Part shown: positions 1 through 6,125 of the stretch, in pieces
Layout: every line of letters starts with the position of its first letter
How positions within the stretch are numbered: position 1 is the first letter of the stretch
DNA from: JBBRHF01 sp038223055
GTDB lineage: Bacteria; Actinomycetota; Actinomycetes; JACCUZ01
DNA length: 18,866 nt
Direction of reading: 5' to 3'
NCBI GenBank assembly: GCA_038223055.1
Contig: JBBRHF010000074.1
Location: forward strand, 1 to 18,866
Notes under the pieces: model-generated
Told to the model about the DNA's origin: nothing
The model's input: only the letters and a program-made list of their open reading frames with translations
Databases searched by the model: none
Made by a program: the position numbers and the translations under genes

Positions 1-113
1 ATGGCCGGGTCGAACGGGTCAGCGAGGTCCTCGTCGCAGCGCAGGTCGAACCAGTCCAACCACGCCTGGGGCGGACACGGGTCCACCGGCGGATCGAACA
101 CATCTTCGGCCAT
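1..113 (-). CDS. Partial hypothetical protein (N-terminal 37 residues)
   Basis: An open frame enters from the left edge and starts at an ATG complementary to 111-113. The visible 37 residues are acidic and rich in Asp, Pro and Trp, beginning MAEDVFDPPVDPCPPQAW, with no motif I recognise. A -10-like hexamer TACGTT sits 6 bases upstream of the ATG, the leaderless arrangement also seen at several other genes here. No Shine-Dalgarno sequence is visible. The opposite strand is also open over 1-180 but gives a Ser/Gly-rich, less protein-like sequence. Function is unknown, and the fragment is too short to name a family. Confidence 0.45.
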   Translation of the reverse strand, partial: MAEDVFDPPVDPCPPQAWLDWFDLRCDEDLADPFDPA

Positions 114-119
114 GAAGAC

Positions 120-125
120 AACGTA
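120..125 (-). promoter_or_regulatory. -10-like hexamer for the partial gene at 1-113
   Basis: The minus strand reads TACGTT, then 6 bases, then ATG. This fits a leaderless promoter with transcription starting at the A of the ATG. No convincing -35 hexamer is visible at 16-18 bases upstream. Confidence 0.4.
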
Positions 126-197
126 TCCGGGGGGTCCGACACGTCCCGGCCCGAAACTGGCCTCACCGAAAAGATCTTGAACTGTTTTTCCGGGTCG

Positions 198-234
198 GGG
201 CCCGAGGTTCCGGGCCCGAGGTTCCGGGCCCGAG
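198..234. repeat. 14-base tandem repeat, about 2.6 copies
   Basis: The unit GGGCCCGAGGTTCC occurs at 198-211 and 212-225, followed by a partial copy at 226-234. Each unit contains the palindrome GGGCCC. The repeat is intergenic and has no assigned role. Confidence 0.8.
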
Positions 235-378
235 TTGGGCCGGGCTGGTCGAGAGCCGGATCAGGTCCGCTGGCGGTCTACCCCATTAGGTGTTCTCCCG
301 TGAAGGCGACGCTCGCGGCAGGGCCGTATGTGCCGAATTCAACAGTGTTTGCCTTGGGGCGTTGGCTTGGAGGCAGGA

Positions 379-2229
379 TCAGCCCCGGCCGAACAATCCC
401 TTGCGTCGCTTGGGCTTCGGGGCGCGGGCCGGTGTCGGACGCGAAGGTCGAGCCGTCGCCGGCGGGGACGATGAGGGGCGAGCATCGTCGCTGAACCCGA
501 GACTGGACAACTCGCGCAACAACATGGCGGTGTCAGCCTGGTCCCGCGCGACGAGAGGTTTCGGTCCGGCTGGTCGAGGGGTTCCGTCCGGGTCGGCAAC
601 GGGTTGGCGCAAGCCTTCGTTCGGCTCCGCTTCGGTTTCCGGGTCTCGAGCGTGCTCGGCGTCGAGTCGCGCGTGGTGCGCCAGACTGTCCCGGCTGAGC
701 TCGGTCAACAGGCCGGCCGCCTGAGCAGCGGTCGCGGCCAGCTCGGCTCGCCGACTCTCCCGCGTGCCTTCTTCTGTTCGGTTCTCGCTCGTTGTGCCCG
801 CTTCGGTCGGGCCCTCTCCCTCGTTGTTGCGCTTGCCGTCCAGACCAGCCACCGCCGCCGAGGTCAGCTCGGCTTCGATGCGTCGAGACTCGTCTCGGGC
901 GATCTCTTCGGCGGCGTCCTGTGCAGCCAGGTCTGCGGCCTGCTGTTCGCGCAGCTGGGCCGCTTCGCGCGCGATGCGTTCGGCACCCTCGCCCACAGCG
1001 CGCTCCGCCGCGGCTCGGGCGCGACGGCCCACTTCCTCCAACAGCTCGCGCTCGGCGACCTTGCGCTCGGCGAGACGCGCATCTGCGAGGGCGACCCGCT
1101 CTGCCTCTTCGGCGGCGGCGATCCGTACGGCGACTTCGGCGGCTTCGACCCGCTCGGCCTCGACCCGTTCGGCTTCGACCCTCTGGTCATCGACCCGCTC
1201 TGCCTCTTCGGCGGCGGCGATGCGCTCGGCCTCATTGGCGGCAGCAAGCCGGTCGGCCTCTAACACTCCCGCTAGCTCGGCGGCCAGCCGCACTGCTTCG
1301 GTCGCCTGCTCGGCCGCTTCCGTGGCGGCAAGCTGCTCGGCCGCTTCCGTGTCAGCTTCGCCCCCGGCTGGCTGCGTCAGCGCGTCGTGGGATCCGGGGA
1401 CGCCGGGGCCGGGGCCAGGGCCAGGGCCGCCGGGCGCCGGAACGCTGGCTGCGGGGACCTCGAGCTGGCCAGCGCGAGCGAGCGAGGCGACAGCCTGCCC
1501 GGCCTCGAACAGGGTGAACCCGCAGTCGCTGGCGAGGTCGGCCACGGAGCGCTCGCCGTCCACCTTGGCGAGCACCTCCCTGGCGTTGGGTCCGTCCCCG
1601 ACCTCGGCGGCGCCCACCACCCGACAGGGAGCCACATCGGTCCCGCCGATGACGGCGAGGATCGACTCCCAGGTCATCGCGCGCTCGCGCAGGTCGGTCA
1701 GCAGGCCGGAGACGGGGCGGGGCGGCGCGACGTCCTGACGGGTCTTCTTGCCCTTGCGGAACTTCCAGCCAGCCACCGGCCAACCCATCAGGGCCGCCAA
1801 CCCGTCCTTCAACTGCTCGACGACAAACTCCTCGACCACCGCCTGGTCGACGTAGCCGAGGTGGACCAGCAGCTCGCCGAGTCGCCACCCCTGCAGCTCG
1901 GTCCGCTGGATCTCCAGCGCCTCCGCGAGAGCTTCCTGGGTCAGTGCCGCCCGAGACATCAGCCGTACGCCGAGCCTGGTGCGCCGTCCCGGCACGCTCA
2001 CCGAGTAGATCTCCCCGTCCCGCAGGAAGACCTCGGCCTCGTCGCCTTCCGGGTCGCGAACGAAGAGGCAGCCAGTCGACGAGGCAGCGGCAAGCTCGAC
2101 CAGTACCTGCTCCAAGGCACCGTGCGCCGAGGCACCGTCCGCCGAGGCGCCGTGCGCCAAGGCACCGTGCGCCAGGGCGCTCTGCTCCAAGGTGCCCTGC
2201 TCGCCGTGCGGCGACGCAACCTTCGCCAC
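379..2229 (-). CDS. DUF4388 (PATAN-like) domain protein with long Ala/Glu coiled coil
   Basis: This predicted cytoplasmic protein has 616 residues. I chose the GTG at 2229 because a perfect Shine-Dalgarno sequence, AAGGAGG, lies 6 bases upstream. The frame stays open to about 2745, but that part would overlap the divergent enzyme gene. Residues 10-39 are Ala/His/Gly/Ser 5-residue repeats. Residues about 34-180 match the DUF4388 fold (FVRDPEGDEAEVFLRDGEIY, then RLGELLVHLGYVDQAVVEEF). Residues 205-260 resemble a small winged-helix module. A Gly/Pro linker (262-280) leads to an Ala/Glu/Arg coiled coil (about 290-462). The tail carries two similar motifs, AAGLLTELSRDS (504-515) and TAMLLRELSSLG (567-578), and ends in the basic PKPKRRKGLFGRG. 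DUF4388 proteins often accompany signalling systems, but the role here is unknown. There are no membrane segments and no enzymatic motif. Confidence 0.85.
   Translation of the reverse strand: MAKVASPHGEQGTLEQSALAHGALAHGASADGASAHGALEQVLVELAAASSTGCLFVRDPEGDEAEVFLRDGEIYSVSVPGRRTRLGVRLMSRAALTQEALAEALEIQRTELQGWRLGELLVHLGYVDQAVVEEFVVEQLKDGLAALMGWPVAGWKFRKGKKTRQDVAPPRPVSGLLTDLRERAMTWESILAVIGGTDVAPCRVVGAAEVGDGPNAREVLAKVDGERSVADLASDCGFTLFEAGQAVASLARAGQLEVPAASVPAPGGPGPGPGPGVPGSHDALTQPAGGEADTEAAEQLAATEAAEQATEAVRLAAELAGVLEADRLAAANEAERIAAAEEAERVDDQRVEAERVEAERVEAAEVAVRIAAAEEAERVALADARLAERKVAERELLEEVGRRARAAAERAVGEGAERIAREAAQLREQQAADLAAQDAAEEIARDESRRIEAELTSAAVAGLDGKRNNEGEGPTEAGTTSENRTEEGTRESRRAELAATAAQAAGLLTELSRDSLAHHARLDAEHARDPETEAEPNEGLRQPVADPDGTPRPAGPKPLVARDQADTAMLLRELSSLGFSDDARPSSSPPATARPSRPTPARAPKPKRRKGLFGRG
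1092..1221 (-). repeat. 31-base direct repeat and VEAER repeats in the coiled-coil region
   Basis: Positions 1092-1122 and 1191-1221 are identical over 31 bases, 99 bases apart. They encode the repeated peptide RIAAAEEAERV and flanking residues of the DUF4388 protein. Between them lie 15-base repeats encoding VEAER (about 1140-1185). This is in-frame expansion of a coiled coil. Confidence 0.85.
2111..2200 (-). repeat. Six 15-base tandem repeats in the N-terminal coding region of the DUF4388 gene
   Basis: Six adjacent 15-base units start at 2111, 2126, 2141, 2156, 2171 and 2186. They vary around GCCAAGGCACCGTGC on the plus strand. On the coding strand they give 5-residue repeats of the type ALAHG/ASADG/ALEQ. 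Changes in copy number would keep the frame. Confidence 0.85.
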
Positions 2230-2235
2230 GAGACG

Positions 2236-2242
2236 CCTCCTT
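2236..2242 (-). promoter_or_regulatory. Strong Shine-Dalgarno sequence fixing the DUF4388 gene start
   Basis: The minus strand reads AAGGAGG, 6 bases before the GTG at 2229. This decides the start against the longer open frame upstream. Confidence 0.85.
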
Positions 2243-2341
2243 CCGCTCGCCTGAGCGATCACCCGGAATTCCGCGATCCGGCTTCCTGTGTCGCATCGGC
2301 ACGAAGTGAGGAAGTGTTGAGCACCGGCCCGACATGACACG

Positions 2342-3214
2342 ATGCTGACCATGTCGCCGCCGACCACCCCTGCAGCCCAGACCCTCATCAGCGTCGCCCC
2401 GACCGGCGCGGAGACGACGAAGGCAGCGGCTCCCGGACTGCCGGTCACTTTGGCGGAACTGGTCGCCACCGCCGTCGAGTGCGAGGCGGCCGGGGCGGCC
2501 CTGATCCATGTCCACATCCGCGACGAGTCCGCCCGGCCAACGCTGGACCTCGGGCTGCTGCGAGATACCGTCGGCGCCGTGCGCGAACGCACCTCCCTCG
2601 TCGTACAGCTCAGCACGGGGGGCGCGGTCACCGACCCCTTTGAGGACCGGCTGCGGGTCCTCGACGCCGAGCCCGACTCGTGCTCGCTCACCTGCGGAAC
2701 GGTCAACTTCGGTGACGCGGTCTTCGCCAACCCGTGGCCGTTCATGACCGAGCTCTACCAGCGGACCCAGGCCCAGCAGGTCGTCCCCGAGTTCGAGCTG
2801 TTCGACCTGGGGCAGGTGGCCTCGCTGCACCGGCTGCTCGACACCTACGGCGCTCCCTACGGTGGTCAGGTCCACTGCGACCTCGTCATGGGCGTGCCCG
2901 GCGGTATGCCCGGCACCACGGCCGCTCTCGTCGCCGCGGTTCAGGCGCTGCCGGTCGGCGCCTCGTGGTCGGCAACCGGGGTGGGCCGTACGACGATTCC
3001 GGTCGCCCTCGCCGCCCTGTCGGCTGGTGGTCACCTGCGCGTCGGCATGGAGGACACTCTCACGTTCGCCAAGGGCCAGCCCGTCACCAGCAACGCCCAA
3101 CTGGTCCGCCGGGCCGCCGACCTCGCCCGGCTCGCGCTGCGACCACCCATGTCGACCGACCAGGCGCGCGCCCTGCTTCATCTGCGCGACCGCCGCCCGG
3201 CTCACGCCGGCTGA
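2342..3214 (+). CDS. BKACE family protein (DUF849, 3-keto-5-aminohexanoate cleavage enzyme-like)
   Basis: The 290-residue product is a TIM-barrel zinc enzyme of the beta-keto acid cleavage family. Family members condense a beta-keto acid with acetyl-CoA, yielding acetoacetate and a new CoA ester. The zinc motif HVH is at 56-58 in LIHVHIRDE. STGG is at 91-94. The catalytic block RVGMED (233-238) carries the Arg, the third zinc ligand Glu237 and the Asp known from the lysine-fermentation enzyme Kce. Length is typical. The substrate cannot be read from sequence, and no lysine-fermentation partner genes are nearby. The ATG at 2351 is an alternative start, and neither ATG has a clear Shine-Dalgarno sequence. 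The gene is divergent from the DUF4388 gene and 30 bases upstream of rsiG, probably in one operon. Confidence 0.9.
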   Translation: MLTMSPPTTPAAQTLISVAPTGAETTKAAAPGLPVTLAELVATAVECEAAGAALIHVHIRDESARPTLDLGLLRDTVGAVRERTSLVVQLSTGGAVTDPFEDRLRVLDAEPDSCSLTCGTVNFGDAVFANPWPFMTELYQRTQAQQVVPEFELFDLGQVASLHRLLDTYGAPYGGQVHCDLVMGVPGGMPGTTAALVAAVQALPVGASWSATGVGRTTIPVALAALSAGGHLRVGMEDTLTFAKGQPVTSNAQLVRRAADLARLALRPPMSTDQARALLHLRDRRPAHAG

Positions 3215-3244
3215 CCCGCCCCAGCATCCGGAAGGCAACCCCCG

Positions 3245-3907
3245 ATGACCGACCCCACCGATCCGATCAACTCCACCGATCCGATCAACCCCACCGATCC
3301 GACCGACCCCACCGATCCGACCGACCCCACCGACCCCACCGATCCGACCGACCCCACCGCCGCAAGCAATACACAGCCCGGCCGGCGCCGGCGCGACATC
3401 GTGCTGGACGCGGACTTCCTCGCCGAGCTGGAGTCGGCGCCGCTGGCCGACGTACGCGGTCGCCGGCGCGAGGCCGAGCAGGAGGAGGCGGACCTGTCCT
3501 ACGTACGCCGGATGCTGCAGGGTCGCATGGACATCCTGCGCGCCGAGCTGTCCCGCCGGTCTGGCCATGCCAGCGACGTCAGTGTCCTCGACAACCTGCC
3601 GCACATCCTGGCCGACACGTCGCGTGACGACCACGGGATGGGCCGCTTCCTGCGGGTCGAGCCGTCGCGGGTCGATGAACACCGGCGCGCGGCGGAACAG
3701 CTGATCGGCGATCTCGGCGTGTCCGACGTCGAGGGGTCCAGCGACGAGACCCTGGCCGCGTCGTTGCGCCAGGTGGAGAACTACGAGCGCGGCGTGTCCG
3801 CCGACCGGCAACGCGTGCAGCAGGTGATGGACCAGCTCACCGCCGAGGTGACCCGGCGCTACCGCACCGGCGTTGCGAGCGTGGACGACCTGTTGCCCAA
3901 GCCGTGA
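3245..3907 (+). CDS. rsiG: RsiG-type anti-sigma factor, c-di-GMP binding
   Basis: The 220-residue protein matches RsiG, the Streptomyces anti-sigma factor that sequesters the sporulation sigma factor WhiG when loaded with c-di-GMP. The ligand motif E(X)3S(X)2R(X)3Q(X)3D is present twice and complete: E81, S85, R88, Q92, D96 and E181, S185, R188, Q192, D196. The copies are exactly 100 residues apart, one on each helix of the expected coiled-coil hairpin. Residues 2-38 are a Thr-Asp-Pro repeat, not part of the known fold, followed by a basic stretch (GRRRR). GGAAGG lies about 9 bases before the ATG at 3245, so the repeat should be translated. The stop overlaps the asparaginase start. WhiG is not in this window. 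Older annotation calls this family aerial mycelium formation protein. Confidence 0.9.
   Translation: MTDPTDPINSTDPINPTDPTDPTDPTDPTDPTDPTDPTAASNTQPGRRRRDIVLDADFLAELESAPLADVRGRRREAEQEEADLSYVRRMLQGRMDILRAELSRRSGHASDVSVLDNLPHILADTSRDDHGMGRFLRVEPSRVDEHRRAAEQLIGDLGVSDVEGSSDETLAASLRQVENYERGVSADRQRVQQVMDQLTAEVTRRYRTGVASVDDLLPKP
3248..3355 (+). repeat. 9-base tandem repeat encoding Thr-Asp-Pro at the RsiG N terminus
   Basis: Twelve consecutive 9-base units encode TDP, or INS/INP variants. They alternate mainly between ACCGACCCC and ACCGATCCG. The synonymous alternation gives an 18-base super-period in places. Slippage would change length without shifting frame. Confidence 0.9.
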
Positions 3908-4875
3908 CCGGGGGGCAGGCGGCGACGGGCGTAGCCACGACGGAAGTGCTCGCCGAGGTCGTTCGGTCCGGATTCGTCGAAGGTCGCCACCGGGGCAGCG
4001 TCGTTGCGCTGTCCGAGGACGGGTCGGTCGCTTTCGCGGTGGGTGATCCCGACCTCCCGATCTTTCCCCGGTCGTCGAACAAGCCGTTGCAGGGCGTCGG
4101 GATGCTGCGCGCCGGACTCGACCTGGACGGTGAGCTGCTGGCGCTGGCCTGCGCGAGCCACTCCGGTGAGGAGTTCCACCTCGCCGGAGTACGCCGGATC
4201 CTGGCCGGAGGCGGGCTGGACGAGAGCGATCTGCAGACCCCGGCCGACTTCCCGGTCGACGAGGCGACCAAGGTGCAGTACATCCGGGCCGGCGGGCAGG
4301 CCGCGCCGCTCGCGATGAACTGCTCAGGCAAGCATGCGGCGATGCTGGCCACCTGCGTCCACAACGGCTGGGACACCGCGACCTACCTCGACCCCGAGCA
4401 CCCGCTGCAGCAGGCCCTGCTCGGCGCCCTCGAGGACCTCGCCGGCGAGCCGGCGTCGGCCACCGGAGTCGACGGGTGCGGCGCCCCCCTGTGGGCGCTG
4501 ACGCTTTCCGGGCTGGCCCGAGCGTTTCGCGCGGTGTCGCTGGCGCCGGCGGGCTCGTCCGAGCATCGTGTGGCCGCCGCGATCAGGGCCCACCCGGAGT
4601 GGCTCGGCGGCACCGGGCGCGACGTCACCCTGCTGATGGGGTGCCTTCCCGGGCTGATCGCCAAGGACGGCGCGGAGGGCGTCTACGTCGCGTCGATGCC
4701 CGACGGCCGGGCCGTCGCCGTCAAGATCGAGGACGGTGGGCAGCGGGCTCGCCCGCCCGTCATGGTCGCGGCGCTGCGACGGCTGGGTGTGTCCTCGCCC
4801 GGGCTGGACGACATTGGCCGCGTTCCGCTGTTCGGTGGAGGGGTGGAGGTCGGCGAGGTGCGCGTCGTCATGTGA
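3904..4875 (+). CDS. L-asparaginase II family (Rhizobium etli ReAV type)
   Basis: The enzyme hydrolyses L-asparagine to aspartate and ammonia. The 323-residue protein belongs to the family of the R. etli thermolabile asparaginase, not the E. coli AnsA/AnsB fold. Visible family motifs are SSNK (57/58-60, the Ser-x-x-Lys pair), ASHSGEEFH (84-92), NCSGKHA (139-145, with the Cys140-x-x-Lys143 pair that in ReAV binds zinc) and DGCGAP (190-195, with the third zinc ligand Cys192). All key residues appear intact. No signal peptide is seen, so it is cytoplasmic. It starts at a GTG whose last two bases join the rsiG stop (GTGA), implying translational coupling. Its stop overlaps a CRP-like palindrome serving the next gene. 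Physiologically it could feed nitrogen from asparagine, and the pairing with rsiG is unexplained. Confidence 0.92.
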   Translation: MTGGQAATGVATTEVLAEVVRSGFVEGRHRGSVVALSEDGSVAFAVGDPDLPIFPRSSNKPLQGVGMLRAGLDLDGELLALACASHSGEEFHLAGVRRILAGGGLDESDLQTPADFPVDEATKVQYIRAGGQAAPLAMNCSGKHAAMLATCVHNGWDTATYLDPEHPLQQALLGALEDLAGEPASATGVDGCGAPLWALTLSGLARAFRAVSLAPAGSSEHRVAAAIRAHPEWLGGTGRDVTLLMGCLPGLIAKDGAEGVYVASMPDGRAVAVKIEDGGQRARPPVMVAALRRLGVSSPGLDDIGRVPLFGGGVEVGEVRVVM

Positions 4876-4886
4876 CGCACGTCACG
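4871..4886. promoter_or_regulatory. CRP/GlxR-like palindrome upstream of the HTH gene
   Basis: The site reads TGTGA-N6-TCACG, one base from the CRP/GlxR consensus TGTGA-N6-TCACA. Its arms GTGACG and CGTCAC are perfectly complementary around CA. Its centre is about 64 bases before the inferred transcription start at 4942/4943, near the class I activator position. It overlaps the asparaginase stop codon. Confidence 0.55.
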
Positions 4887-4907
4887 TCGGTTCTGCGTAC
4901 TGAGTGC

Positions 4908-4935
4908 TTGCCACAGTTAGCAAACAGGGTAGAGT
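4908..4935 (+). promoter_or_regulatory. Promoter of the HTH-HbhA unit
   Basis: TTGCCA (4908-4913) and TAGAGT (4930-4935) are 16 bases apart. The ATG at 4943 begins 7 bases after the -10, so the transcript is probably leaderless. Confidence 0.6.
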
Positions 4936-4942
4936 GCTCGTC

Positions 4943-5356
4943 ATGGTTCCGCTGAACGTCGGTGCGCTTCGCGCCGGGTCGCTCGGGGAATACATCCGCG
5001 AGCAGCGAAGAAACGCGCAGTACTCCCTGCGACAGCTCGCCGAGGTCGCGGGAGTGTCCAACCCCTATCTGAGCCAGATCGAGCGGGGGCTCAAGAAGCC
5101 GAGTGCGGAGATCCTGCAACAGATCGCCAAGGCGTTGCGGATCTCGGCAGAGACGCTGTACGTGCGAGCCGGCATCCTCGAGGAGCGGGGACCCAGCGAC
5201 GTGGCGGCCGCCGTCCTGGCCGACGAGGGCCTCGATGAGCGCCAGAAGCGGGCGCTGCTCGACATCTACGGGTCCTTCCGGGCCGAGCACGACGCGCGGG
5301 CCAGGAAGCCGGCCCGCAAGACCACCACCCAGACAACCGTCCAGAAGAAAAGTTGA
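4943..5356 (+). CDS. XRE-family helix-turn-helix regulator (Rv0474-like)
   Basis: This 137-residue protein has an XRE/Cro-type HTH at residues 14-69. The core is SLRQLAEVAGVSNPYLSQIE, followed by RGLKKPSAEILQQIAKAL, which is typical of the family. Residues 76-115 form an acidic helical region, and the end (120-137) is Lys/Arg/Thr-rich. I start it at ATG 4943 because the promoter -10 lies 7 bases upstream. A longer frame from 4904 would begin upstream of the -35. The next gene, 11 bases downstream, encodes an HbhA-like protein, the same pairing as Rv0474-hbhA in M. tuberculosis. It probably controls this unit, but the target and any ligand are unknown. Confidence 0.88.
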   Translation: MVPLNVGALRAGSLGEYIREQRRNAQYSLRQLAEVAGVSNPYLSQIERGLKKPSAEILQQIAKALRISAETLYVRAGILEERGPSDVAAAVLADEGLDERQKRALLDIYGSFRAEHDARARKPARKTTTQTTVQKKS

Positions 5357-5367
5357 GAGGAAGTTCC

Positions 5368-5967
5368 ATGAACATCACCAAGAGCAGGCCGTTCTACGCC
5401 GTCGCCGGTGCCGGTGACCTCGCCGTCAAGGCCCTGCGTGAGGTCCCCACCCGCCTCGGCACGCTGATGATCGACCGCAAGGACATCGAGTCGACCCTCA
5501 CCACGTTGCAGGTCGGGACGTTGGCCCTGCCGGCCAAGGCGAAGGCCCTTCCCGCCAAGGCGCAGACCGCGGCCGTCGGCGTCGTCGGTGGCGTCGCGGA
5601 CACAGCCGACGCTGTCTACGGCGACCTCGTGTCGCGCGGACGCAGCATCGTGACCCGCGTCCGGCGCCAGCAGGCGTCGCAGGACCTGAAGACCCGGGCC
5701 ACCACCACCGTACGTCGGGCCAAGGGCGCCTCGACCACCGCCAAGAAGTCGGTCGACGACACCCGCAGCGCGGCCAAGGGAACGGTCACCCGGGCGGAGA
5801 ACTCCGCCGCCGCCACCCGCAGTTCGGCAAAGGGCACGGTGACCACGGCCCGCAAGAACGCCGCCGCCACCCGCACGGCCACCAAGTCGGCCACCACGTC
5901 GGCGCGCAGGACCGCTGCCCAGGCCGTGCAGGCCACCACCGACGGCGCAGCCAAGGTCGGCGCCTGA
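5368..5967 (+). CDS. HbhA-like heparin-binding/histone H1-like protein
   Basis: The 199-residue protein matches mycobacterial heparin-binding haemagglutinin in two places. AVAGAGDLAVKALRE (11-25) corresponds to the HbhA N-terminal helix. VYGDLVSRGRSIVTRVRRQQ (83-102) corresponds to its coiled-coil segment. The remainder (108-199) is a Lys/Arg/Ala/Thr-rich tail resembling histone H1 and the Lys-rich HbhA C terminus. It includes an 18-residue tandem duplication (133-150 and 151-168). HbhA is a surface adhesin that binds sulphated glycans through its Lys-rich tail. A DNA-binding role is the alternative. The ATG at 5368 follows GAGAGGAAG (5355-5363) by 4 bases. There is no classical signal peptide, as in HbhA. 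It is cotranscribed with the HTH gene. Confidence 0.82.
   Translation: MNITKSRPFYAVAGAGDLAVKALREVPTRLGTLMIDRKDIESTLTTLQVGTLALPAKAKALPAKAQTAAVGVVGGVADTADAVYGDLVSRGRSIVTRVRRQQASQDLKTRATTTVRRAKGASTTAKKSVDDTRSAAKGTVTRAENSAAATRSSAKGTVTTARKNAAATRTATKSATTSARRTAAQAVQATTDGAAKVGA
5764..5871 (+). repeat. Two 54-base imperfect tandem repeats in the HbhA-like gene
   Basis: Positions 5764-5817 and 5818-5871 encode related 18-residue units: RSAAKGTVTRAENSAAAT, then RSSAKGTVTTARKNAAAT. The basic tail has grown by in-frame duplication. Confidence 0.85.
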
Positions 5968-6015
5968 AACATCGCCCCGTCCCCACCTTCGCCTCGGCGG
6001 GGCCGACGCATCTCC

Positions 6016-6041
6016 CCTGGCGGGACTCCCTTCCCGCCAGG
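6016..6041 (+). terminator. Stem-loop after the HbhA-like gene
   Basis: A perfect 10-base stem (CCTGGCGGGA with TCCCGCCAGG) encloses a 6-base loop, 48 bases after the stop. There is no T-tract, as is usual for many actinobacterial terminators. Confidence 0.55.
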
Positions 6042-6113
6042 TGACGCACCGGAATCGTCGGTGCCCAGCCACGTCGAGGCGGAGAAGGACATCCTCGCCG
6101 GGCCCGCTCCAAC

Positions 6114-6119
6114 TAGGCT
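6114..6119 (+). promoter_or_regulatory. -10 hexamer of the DUF2516 gene
   Basis: TAGGCT lies 6 bases before the GTG at 6126, consistent with a leaderless transcript. No clear -35 is seen. Confidence 0.5.
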
Positions 6120-6125
6120 GACGTC

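Larger units (their letters stand above)
114..378. other. Intergenic region with a short tandem repeat
   Basis: These 265 bases lie between the 3' end of the DUF4388 gene and the start of the partial gene, both on the minus strand. I see no gene with protein-like composition. The region holds the -10-like hexamer at 120-125 and the 14-base repeat at 198-234. Confidence 0.6.

Noticed and set aside
1..180. A 59-codon plus-strand open frame starting at base 1
   Set aside because: Ser/Gly/Asn-rich product with no motif and no visible upstream signal. The antisense frame has a start with a -10 hexamer and more protein-like composition.
2230..2745. N-terminal extension of the DUF4388 protein
   Set aside because: It would overlap the divergent BKACE gene and has no domain character. 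A perfect Shine-Dalgarno sequence fixes GTG 2229.
3248..3355. Possible CRISPR-like array
   Set aside because: The units are 9 bases, in frame and without spacers. This is a peptide-coding repeat.
1352..3811. An 819-codon open frame on the minus strand
   Set aside because: It runs opposite BKACE and rsiG and out of frame through the DUF4388 gene. Its product is Gly/Arg-rich with no domain. High GC makes such antisense frames common.
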